Source of the DNA: JAWXUT01 sp044426075
GTDB lineage: Bacteria > Bacillota > Clostridia > Christensenellales > DTU072
DNA length: 5,480 bases
Direction: 5' to 3'
Assembly: GCA_044426075.1 (NCBI GenBank)
Contig: JAWXUT010000112.1
Location: 1-5,480, forward strand
The notes beneath the pieces are model-generated. The model saw only the letters and a program-made list of their open reading frames with translations. It did no database searches and was not told the origin of the DNA. The position numbers and the translations under genes were made by a program. Of the stretch, positions 1 through 5,289 are shown in pieces (the first letter of the stretch is position 1; every line of letters begins with the position of its first letter).

Positions 1-140
1 GCAATGTATAGATTGTAGGGTGCAAACCCGCAAGCGGGTTGAATGAATAATTAATATTGAATAATGAATAATTGTGGATTTTTAATTTATAGTTTGTTCA
101 ATCGTGGAACAAATGGCAAAACACAATGTATAAGATTGTA
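1..140. repeat. Left-hand copy of a dispersed hairpin repeat array
   Basis: Three modules are visible. Positions 1-23 carry gcaatgtatagattg followed by GTAGGGTGC. Positions 25-41 form a perfect 7-bp hairpin (AACCCGC, 2-3 nt loop, GCGGGTT). Positions 42-75 are an AT-rich tail of gaataat-like units. Positions 103-140 then repeat the module cgtggaacaaatggcaaaac followed by acaatgtataagattgta. The same modules in the same order occur at 4559-4660, so this is part of a repeat family and not a gene. The window starts inside a unit, so the array probably continues to the left. I see no gene or other recognisable signal in 141-264, only AT-rich sequence with a weak A-tract/T-tract pairing near 200-222. 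Confidence 0.8.
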
Positions 141-264
141 TGATTTATTTGTGGCACATACAACGACGTTTATATAATTTTATCTGAAGTGTATCCCAAA
201 AAATTGAGTGCTTTTTTGTGCGTAAAATTCGCGATTCTATTAACTTTGCTTAAATAGAAGTCGT

Positions 265-393
265 GTAAAAAGCCAGAGATTGCGTGCACAACGAAGCGAA
301 CGCCCAATCTTAAAAATCCTAATGTATAAGTAATACCTGAATTTTTAAAATTGGGCGCTCGTGATGTTGTGTGCGTGATATATGGCTTTTTAC
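265..393. repeat. Long imperfect inverted repeat at the 3' end of the synthetase gene; candidate bidirectional terminator or MITE
   Basis: The arms at 265-319 and 339-393 are inverted copies. By hand count about 42 of 55 positions match, and several mismatches would be G-U pairs in RNA. The loop is about 19 nt. The outer ends read GTAAAAAGCC and GGCTTTTTAC, so a transcript from either side would end its stem in a short U run, as in a bidirectional intrinsic terminator. The element starts on the last base of the TAG stop codon of the minus-strand gene, so it is placed to terminate that transcript. The size (about 129 bp) and the long terminal-repeat-like arms also fit a miniature inverted-repeat element. 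No clear target-site duplication is visible. Confidence 0.7.
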
Positions 394-2360
394 TAATATT
401 GCCACTCGGGGCGGCTAAAAAAGTCCCTACGCGCTTCTATAAAGTTTAGTTTGTGAGTGTCGCCGACGATTGCGGTGATTGGGGAAAAGGCGTAATCCCA
501 ACTGTAGATGCGGTCATCAATGTTTAGGGCTTGGCGCACTTTTTCGGTGCTTGCGGGTGCTATGGGGTGGGCAAGCATTATTGCTGTTTTCATAATATGA
601 ACGGCGTCAACAATGGTTTGATTGAAGGTTTCTTGATTGAATTCCTTTTGAATTGTTGCCATTTTTGCGGATAAGTCTTTGTTGAAATATCTAAAGAAAT
701 CTTCTAACTGGGTCATAACTTGAGTAAACTCGCACTTTGCCATATGGCGCTCGTGTTTTAAGATGACTGCTTCGCATTTTTCTAATATTTCAGAAGAAAC
801 TGCAACATTTGGCAATGTTTGATTGCCCTCGTTGTATTTTTGGAAGCTATAGAATGTTGTTCTAACAGCGCGATTTAATAGATTTGTAAAGATTCCCCAT
901 TCTTTAAATACTGGATCACCTTGATTGCTCTCTTTATCGGGATTGTATGGTTTTGGTTGGAAAGGAACATTTGCATTGTGCAATCCTAACGCCAAAAAGT
1001 GTGCGCGCAACTGCTCGGCTGAATAGTGAGCTAATAATTCGTGTGCCATTGGTGGCTTGATTGCGCCGCTACTGCTTGCCTTTTTGTCAAAAAACAATAT
1101 GTGTTTGTTTGCAACTATGCTTGGTGGCACTATTTTTATACCTTTAGTTCCGCCTTCCATAGCTTTAAAAATTGCCATTTCTGCTAAGCTATAGAAGTAG
1201 ATGTTATCTTCACCTATAAATTGTACAACTTTGCTGTCTTCGCGACACCACCACTCGTGCCAACTATCTTCTGGTTGACCTTTTGCGGCTAGCACCGTTT
1301 TTGTAAATGATATCGGTGCCCATAATGATTCTGGCCAAACCCAAAATGTCAAACCTTTCATTCCGTCTTTTTCTGGCACTGGTGCGCCCCACTCTACGTT
1401 TCCGCTTATTCTGAATGGAACAATTGTTTTGCCCGTTCTGTACCTTATTCCCGCATTTGCAAGTGTTTTACAGCTCTCTTCGCGGTCGGATAACTTTTTG
1501 AAGGCTATTTTAACTAGTTTTCTGCCCTTGTCGCTTGATGTTACTATGTCTTTGTCGCTTAACAACTCGGCAACACGTGGGAATTCTGCTTCCTTTACAT
1601 ATAACATTGGAGGCTTTAAAAATTCATCACAGTTTACACCTATAAATTGCCTTACTGCCTTGGTTTTTATAAGATTATCGTTCAATTCCTTTAAATATTC
1701 GGCATATTGCTCCATATCAAGATACCAGTTTTTTACCTCTTTTAACACGGGTGTGTTGCCACTCAATGTGCTTACTGGCGCAATTAGTTCGTCTGGAAAA
1801 TATTGATGACCCAAACTACACTCATCTGCATATGCTTGCTCCGATTTGCAACCGTCTATTGGGCATCTGCCTTGAACTTGTCTTCCGTTAAGATAAACAC
1901 CCATACTTTCATCATAAAATTGCTTGGTTGACATCAACTTTAAACTTCCACTGTCATATAGCTCGTTAAATAATTCCGCACTATACTCGGTGTGCATTTT
2001 GCCACTTGCACCCAATCCAGATGCTCCAAATAAATTTAGGCTTATATGGTAATTATCTAATGTATCCTTTTGACTCTTGTGATTGCTCTCTACAAAATCA
2101 ATTACACTGCCGCTGAACTCACCCGATTCGCTTATTTGCCTATACTTTTCTATAATTGGTGAACCATAACAGTCCGTGCCAGATACAAATATTACGTTGT
2201 CTGCACCGATTCTGTCGCGCATAAATCTCGCATATACATCGGCGTGCACAAAAACTCCACCAATATGACCAAAATGCAATTCTTTGCTTCCATATGGCAT
2301 ACCTGCAGTTACTACAACCTTTTTAGGGAAATTGGGTCTTTCTTTAACAAACACTTTCAT
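393..2360 (-). CDS. metG: Methionyl-tRNA synthetase family protein (class I aminoacyl-tRNA synthetase), divergent
   Basis: Class I synthetases join an amino acid to ATP and then to tRNA in the cytoplasm; MetRS charges tRNA-Met. Numbering is from the chosen ATG (655 aa). A Rossmann-fold start with PYGSKELHFGH (22-32) is the HIGH motif. A zinc-knuckle-like insertion has C166, C171, C181 and H185, followed by YFPDELIAPVSTLSG, which strongly resembles E. coli-type MetRS. FIGEDNIYF begins at 381. The KMSKS-like loop is KKASSSG (426-432). The C-terminal part is an all-helical anticodon-binding domain ending in HPIAP-type sequence. There is no C-terminal EMAP-like tRNA-binding domain. The open frame extends upstream to a TTG, but GGAG lies inside that extension 6 nt before this ATG, so this start is preferred. 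Oddities are about 65 extra residues (near 230-317) relative to E. coli MetRS, altered methionine-pocket positions, and loss of the second KMSKS lysine. It may be a paralogue rather than the housekeeping enzyme. The family call is firm; the substrate is less so. Confidence 0.85.
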   Translation of the reverse strand: MKVFVKERPNFPKKVVVTAGMPYGSKELHFGHIGGVFVHADVYARFMRDRIGADNVIFVSGTDCYGSPIIEKYRQISESGEFSGSVIDFVESNHKSQKDTLDNYHISLNLFGASGLGASGKMHTEYSAELFNELYDSGSLKLMSTKQFYDESMGVYLNGRQVQGRCPIDGCKSEQAYADECSLGHQYFPDELIAPVSTLSGNTPVLKEVKNWYLDMEQYAEYLKELNDNLIKTKAVRQFIGVNCDEFLKPPMLYVKEAEFPRVAELLSDKDIVTSSDKGRKLVKIAFKKLSDREESCKTLANAGIRYRTGKTIVPFRISGNVEWGAPVPEKDGMKGLTFWVWPESLWAPISFTKTVLAAKGQPEDSWHEWWCREDSKVVQFIGEDNIYFYSLAEMAIFKAMEGGTKGIKIVPPSIVANKHILFFDKKASSSGAIKPPMAHELLAHYSAEQLRAHFLALGLHNANVPFQPKPYNPDKESNQGDPVFKEWGIFTNLLNRAVRTTFYSFQKYNEGNQTLPNVAVSSEILEKCEAVILKHERHMAKCEFTQVMTQLEDFFRYFNKDLSAKMATIQKEFNQETFNQTIVDAVHIMKTAIMLAHPIAPASTEKVRQALNIDDRIYSWDYAFSPITAIVGDTHKLNFIEARRDFFSRPEWQY

Positions 2361-2366
2361 ATATAT

Positions 2367-2370
2367 CTCC
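2367..2370 (-). promoter_or_regulatory. Ribosome binding site deciding the synthetase start
   Basis: On the minus strand, GGAG is followed by ATATAT and then ATG at 2360, a 6-nt spacing. This favours the ATG at 2360 over the in-frame TTG at 2384, which would place the site inside the coding sequence. Confidence 0.75.
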
Positions 2371-2404
2371 AAAATTATACTCAAAATAATTTAATATGTT
2401 AAAG

Positions 2405-2423
2405 ATTATATCATATTATATCA
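2405..2423 (-). promoter_or_regulatory. Tandem extended -10 promoter elements for the synthetase gene
   Basis: On the minus strand the 9-mer TGATATAAT occurs twice, at 2423-2415 and 2413-2405, offset by 10 bp. Each is a full TGnTATAAT extended -10 box. No good -35 box sits 17 nt upstream; the nearest, TTGCGC, is 19 nt from the first box. Transcription would start near 2408 or 2398 and leave a leader of about 40-50 nt, too short for a T-box. The assignment rests on the motif match alone. Confidence 0.5.
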
Positions 2424-2434
2424 ATTTTCGCTAC

Positions 2435-2466
2435 TGTTTGCGCAACATTTTTTGAAATCGATATGC
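2435..2466. promoter_or_regulatory. Possible LacI/CcpA-family operator pair between the divergent genes
   Basis: Two CG-centred sequences lie 18 bp apart centre to centre. The first, TGTTTGCGCAACA (2435-2447), contains the palindrome TTGCGCAA. The second, TTGAAATCGATATGC (2452-2466), matches the published Bacillus cre consensus WTGNAANCGNWWNCA except at its last two positions. Both lie upstream of the hydrolase -35 box, next to the synthetase promoters. A sugar-responsive or catabolite regulator would make sense for the hydrolase. The match is imperfect and AT-rich DNA gives chance hits, so this is a suggestion only. Confidence 0.25.
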
Positions 2467-2487
2467 TTTTATCATAAATAGATTGTA

Positions 2488-2516
2488 TTGACATTTTGTG
2501 CCAGTTGTGATATATT
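2488..2516 (+). promoter_or_regulatory. Sigma-70/SigA-type promoter of the glycoside hydrolase gene
   Basis: A consensus -35 box TTGACA (2488-2493) is followed by a 17-nt spacer and the -10 box TATATT (2511-2516). The spacer ends in TTGTGA, which places TG upstream of the -10. The predicted start is near 2523, giving a leader of about 20 nt before the ATG. The geometry is ideal for a vegetative promoter. Confidence 0.8.
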
Positions 2517-2533
2517 TGTAACACCAATTATTT

Positions 2534-2539
2534 AGGAGG
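2534..2539 (+). promoter_or_regulatory. Ribosome binding site of the glycoside hydrolase gene
   Basis: AGGAGG lies 4 nt before the ATG at 2544. The complementarity is full and the spacing slightly short. It confirms the start codon. Confidence 0.85.
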
Positions 2540-2543
2540 CAAT

Positions 2544-4475
2544 ATGCAGATTATAGCCAACAACATAACCAAAACATACTTGTTAAACGCGGATTCTGTA
2601 CAGAAAATTACCTTTTTAAACACACTAACCAACACCGCAATTCAGCTTGATAACCCAACAGAATTTATTATTAACTTTAAGTTAGGAATATTTAAGCGCC
2701 CTTTTGCGTTGCGTTCAAATGATATGAAGATTGTAGCAACAGCTAAAAATAGTATAACTTTCAGTTTTAAAAATGAGCAGTTTGACGTGCAGGTAACACT
2801 CACCAACAGCGTTGTAAACGGATACATATCAACCGCCATAACTTCACTAAAAAGCAGTGCGGATTTGTTTATTGATAGCATTGCATATTTGCCGTTTGAA
2901 ATTGACAATTCTAAGTATAACTGGCATTGCCCTTATGTTGCAGAAAAGTCGTTTATAGAACCCTATTTTATGTCACTTGGGCAACCAATATACTATATTG
3001 ATATGTTTTTTGGCATAGAGAGTATGACTGCAGATAACGCAATAGATAGCAATACAACACGTATGAAATACTACATCGGGCGTACAATAAATGCGCTCGG
3101 CTCGGCATATTTATATCCTAGTTATGTAGTGGGTGGCGGGCAAAATTCAGACTATATAGCGTGCCAAAATGCCTTCTTTAAATATGTTGAAACATTTGCG
3201 CGTCCAGCAAAATATAGGTTGCAATTTAACTCTTGGTACGACAATATGTTGGATATCACTCCAGAAAATATTGACAGTTCTTTTAGGGCAATACAAGCGG
3301 GATTCAGTGCAAATGGGCTAGATAATGTGGCGTGTTATGTTGTTGATGATGGTTGGGTTGACTATAAAAAATCAGAACTATGGGCTTTTAACGCAAAGTT
3401 CCCCAATGAATTTAATAAAGAATCCGCCTTAACGCGTGAGTTAAACAGCACTTTTGGCGTATGGTTTGGCCCTCGTGGCGGATATAGTGAGGCATTTCAG
3501 TATGCAAAAAAACTCAAAAAAATTGGATATCACGTAAACAAAAATGGTTATGAAATTTGCACGGCTGACAACAAATATGTGTCAGATTTAGCAGATAAGA
3601 TGATAGAATTTATAGATAAATTTAATGTAACATATTTTAAAATTGACGGCTTTGCTATTGCTCCTTGCAAGGGGAAAAACCACGGCCACCCCGTTGGCGG
3701 ATATAAAGATATGTACTTCTACTGTTATCAATGGGAGTGTTGGTTGCAAGCGTTTGCTAAGATTCGCGCGCACAAAGATGATATATTTTTAAATGTAACC
3801 AGTCACAGCAACACCAGTCCTTGGCTTCTTAAACAAGCCGACGCAGTGTGGTTAAACAACAGCAAAGATATGAATTATATTGGTGGTGGCAGTGATTTAC
3901 ACCAGTGTGCCAACTATCGTGATGATAGATATTACGATTTTACAGTTACAAGGCAGTTGCAGTTTCCGCTATCGCACATTTACAATCACGAACCTTGCTA
4001 TGGCAATCGCAACTACAACCCACCCCTTCCCGCAAAAAGCCACCGCACGGTATGCTTCACAGACGAAGAATTTGAACAGTATTTATATATGAGCACGATG
4101 CGCGGAAGCGGTTTTGTAGAGCTATACTATTCGCCTAATATGATGACAGAAAACAAGCACGCCATTAATGCCCGCATTTTAAAATGGGCGGAAGCAAACT
4201 TCAACATCTTAAAAACAGTAAAGTTCTTTGGAACTACACCAAAAACCGATGCAATATATGGATACATAGGCTATAACAATGGCAAAGGCATATTGTCAAT
4301 CCGCAATGCAAGCACCACAAACGGCACATACAACCTAAATATCGCTGACTATGTCCCCAATTTAAAAGCACTCACACCCACCACAATTTATGGTGATATA
4401 TCAAAAATATCTACAAATGGAAGCAATATAATTGCAACGCTTGATCCGCAAGACTTTATTATAATATCATTCTAA
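2544..4475 (+). CDS. Alpha-galactosidase-like glycoside hydrolase (clan GH-D, GH36-related)
   Basis: The predicted role is cytoplasmic hydrolysis of alpha-galactosides or related alpha-linked sugars by a retaining mechanism. The 643-aa protein has no signal peptide or membrane segment. Residues 1 to about 220 look like an N-terminal beta-rich domain. Residues 225 to about 525 show TIM-barrel landmarks of the clan: FNSWYDN (228-234) at an early strand, VVDDGW (266-271), VWFGPRGG (306-313), and YFKIDG (364-369), where D368 is the likely nucleophile by comparison with the KxD motif of GH36/GH27. DAVWLNNSKD (433-442) sits where GH36 has its acid/base motif (WxSD-like), making D442 the candidate acid/base; this is less certain. 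Residues from about 555 to 643 form a small beta domain. The length is somewhat below typical GH36 enzymes (roughly 700 or more). The gene stands alone with its own promoter, without a transporter or regulator in the window, so the substrate cannot be set from context. It could instead belong to an unassigned GH-D subfamily. Confidence 0.75.
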   Translation: MQIIANNITKTYLLNADSVQKITFLNTLTNTAIQLDNPTEFIINFKLGIFKRPFALRSNDMKIVATAKNSITFSFKNEQFDVQVTLTNSVVNGYISTAITSLKSSADLFIDSIAYLPFEIDNSKYNWHCPYVAEKSFIEPYFMSLGQPIYYIDMFFGIESMTADNAIDSNTTRMKYYIGRTINALGSAYLYPSYVVGGGQNSDYIACQNAFFKYVETFARPAKYRLQFNSWYDNMLDITPENIDSSFRAIQAGFSANGLDNVACYVVDDGWVDYKKSELWAFNAKFPNEFNKESALTRELNSTFGVWFGPRGGYSEAFQYAKKLKKIGYHVNKNGYEICTADNKYVSDLADKMIEFIDKFNVTYFKIDGFAIAPCKGKNHGHPVGGYKDMYFYCYQWECWLQAFAKIRAHKDDIFLNVTSHSNTSPWLLKQADAVWLNNSKDMNYIGGGSDLHQCANYRDDRYYDFTVTRQLQFPLSHIYNHEPCYGNRNYNPPLPAKSHRTVCFTDEEFEQYLYMSTMRGSGFVELYYSPNMMTENKHAINARILKWAEANFNILKTVKFFGTTPKTDAIYGYIGYNNGKGILSIRNASTTNGTYNLNIADYVPNLKALTPTTIYGDISKISTNGSNIIATLDPQDFIIISF

Positions 4476-4490
4476 AGTGAAAAATTGTGG

Positions 4491-4518
4491 AACCCATAAA
4501 GGGTTGATTATATGGGTT
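4491..4518 (+). repeat. Hairpin just after the hydrolase stop codon
   Basis: AACCCATA (4491-4498) and TATGGGTT (4511-4518) can pair over 8 bp. A shorter alternative uses AACCC (4491-4495) with GGGTT (4501-4505); the two are mutually exclusive. No T tract follows, so it is not a convincing intrinsic terminator. It resembles the AACCC/GGGTT hairpin modules of the adjoining repeats and may instead stabilise the 3' end. Confidence 0.4.
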
Positions 4519-4620
4519 AGTCGGAACGCATATTTCAACGCATATGAACATTAAAATCGTAGGGGCGTTACTCTGACGCCCGCGAACCCGTTGGGTTGAG
4601 TGAATAGTGAAGAATAGTTC

Positions 4621-4681
4621 GTGGAACAAATGGCAAAACGCAATGCATAGATTGTAGGGTGCGGCAGTCCCCTGCCGCCCG
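4621..4681. repeat. Direct repeat, module A, first copy
   Basis: This 61-bp block recurs at 4721-4781 with only two differences (4623 G versus 4723 C; 4646 C versus 4746 T). It begins with gtggaacaaatggcaaaac and ends with the CGGCAG-stem hairpin. The offset is exactly 100 bp. A shortened copy without the hairpin is at 103-140. Confidence 0.9.
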
Positions 4682-4720
4682 TATCCAATTTGCCCGTTTA
4701 CATCGTTGGTAGGTGCAATT

Positions 4721-4781
4721 GTCGAACAAATGGCAAAACGCAATGTATAGATTGTAGGGTGCGGCAGTCCCCTGCCGCCCG
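4721..4781. repeat. Direct repeat, module A, second copy
   Basis: It is nearly identical to 4621-4681 (59 of 61 by hand count). The near identity of the hairpin half contrasts with the diverged linker between copies, which suggests recent duplication or gene conversion of this block. Confidence 0.9.
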
Positions 4782-4863
4782 AAACCTCTTTGCACTTTAA
4801 CGCCGTTGTTTATTTTATCGCAGTTGCCGGATTATAACACATAATCTATATAATCGTAGGGTG
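4781..4863. repeat. Direct repeat, module B, first copy
   Basis: The block begins gaaacctctttgca and contains gttgccggattataacacat and an AT-rich lead into the next GTAGGG hairpin. It recurs at 4883-4965 with a handful of substitutions and a 102-bp offset. A truncated third copy lies at 5051-5090. The linker at 4682-4708 aligns with the start of the module and looks like an older, diverged copy. Confidence 0.85.
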
Positions 4864-4882
4864 CGTTAGTCCTCTGACGCCC

Positions 4883-4965
4883 GAAACCGCTTTGCATTTT
4901 AACACCGTTGTTTATTTTATCGCCGTTGCCGGATTATAACACATAATCTATATTATTGTAGGGTG
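4883..4965. repeat. Direct repeat, module B, second copy
   Basis: It matches 4781-4863 closely, with changes such as cctctt to ccgctt and cgcag to cgccg. It leads into the degraded hairpin at 4958-4980, so the linker here is better conserved than the hairpin it precedes. Confidence 0.85.
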
Positions 4966-5050
4966 GTAGTCTGAAGCCCGCAACCACCCGTTGGGTGGAA
5001 GTAATAAGTAAGAGTGAATAGTGAAGAAGTTGAGGATAAAATTATAAAAC

Positions 5051-5112
5051 GTCGTTGCCGGATTAACACATAAACTGTATTATTGTAGGGTGCGTTAGTC
5101 CTCTGACGCCCG
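5051..5112. repeat. Direct repeat, module B, truncated third copy with hairpin
   Basis: The sequence gtcgttgccggatt then aacacataaactgtat is the end of module B with a 3-nt deletion (tat). It is followed by an intact CGTTAG/CTGACG hairpin at 5085-5112, identical in sequence to the one at 4856-4883. The preceding AT-rich stretch (5000-5040) resembles the gaatagtgaag tail seen at 4600-4616. Confidence 0.8.
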
Positions 5113-5152
5113 GACCTTATGCCGTCGGCAGACTATAATTTAGATACAAAAT

Positions 5153-5254
5153 AAAAAAGAGCCCCTAACTTCGCGCAATGGAACACCCCAACAGCCCCGC
5201 TATGGAGCTGAACAACCCCGCAAGGGGGAGATGTTTTATGGCCGACTCTTCACC
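5153..5254 (-). ncRNA. Predicted small structured RNA of about 102 nt, family not recognised
   Basis: A consensus promoter places the 5' end near 5254, and a run of six U (5158-5153) ends the RNA. The fold closes with AAGAGUC (5250-5244) pairing with GGCUCUU (5163-5157, one G-U pair), directly before the U run, so the closing stem also serves as terminator. Inside, AACAUCUC (5235-5228) pairs with GGGGUGUU (5189-5182, with G-U pairs). That stem encloses two hairpins: CCCC-UUGC-GGGG (5227-5216), and CAGCUCC (5210-5204) with GGGGCUG (5198-5192) around an AUAGC loop. Unpaired segments are GGCCAUAA (5243-5236) and an 18-nt 3' strand (5181-5164). There is no ATG-started frame with a ribosome binding site. 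It lacks the GGAAGCAGC-type signature of SRP RNA, is far shorter than 6S or tmRNA, and is not a tRNA. No gene follows it in the transcribed direction before its terminator, so a riboswitch is unlikely. The role is unknown; a trans-acting RNA is possible. Confidence 0.7.
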
Positions 5255-5260
5255 TCTACT

Positions 5261-5289
5261 ATTTTAACACATTTCGTGTCAAATGTCAA
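5261..5289 (-). promoter_or_regulatory. Strong consensus promoter of the small RNA
   Basis: On the minus strand TTGACA (5289-5284) is followed by a 17-nt spacer and TAAAAT (5266-5261). A second TTGACA overlaps the spacer (5282-5277) but would leave only 10 nt to the -10. The predicted start is G5254 or A5255. With a perfect -35 and ideal spacing it should be among the stronger promoters here. Confidence 0.8.

Larger units (their letters stand above)
4559..5112. repeat. Array of six GTAGGG...GCCCG hairpin repeats at about 100-bp spacing
   Basis: Hairpin units start with GTAGGG at 4559, 4654, 4754, 4856, 4958 and 5085, so the steps are 95, 100, 102, 102 and 127 bp. Four of the six (4654, 4754, 4856 and 5085) are 28 nt and fold as GGG, a 2-nt UG bulge, a 6-bp stem, a 4-nt loop and CCC. 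The stem is CGGCAG/CTGCCG in two copies and CGTTAG/CTGACG in two, so both sides change together. The 4559 copy lacks the bulge. The 4958 copy is degraded but is followed by a perfect CCACCC/GGGTGG hairpin. An AT-rich lead such as atagattg or atataatcg precedes each. Open frames across this stretch are built from the repeats and have no ribosome binding site, so I regard 4476-5150 as non-coding. The units resemble REP-like or short dispersed repeats of Clostridia; no transposase is present. Confidence 0.85.

Noticed and set aside
1429..1806. Plus-strand frame of 125 codons inside the synthetase gene
   Set aside because: It is the antisense shadow of a well-supported conserved gene and has no recognisable domain or ribosome binding site.
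2361..2400. T-box or other riboswitch leader of the synthetase gene
   Set aside because: The predicted leader is only about 40-50 nt, with no T-box sequence or terminator/antiterminator pair.
4459..4795. Minus-strand reading frames of 75-94 codons over the repeats
   Set aside because: They translate the repeat units themselves (the same peptide pattern recurs with each copy), have no ribosome binding site, and overlap one another in different frames.
4559..5112. CRISPR array
   Set aside because: The repeats are spaced about 100 bp, the intervening sequences are themselves repeated rather than unique, and no cas gene is present.
5133..5254. Plus-strand transcript through the structured region, starting from TATAAT at 5133-5138
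   Set aside because: There is no -35 match at the right distance and no T run after the fold on the plus strand; the minus strand has both promoter and terminator.
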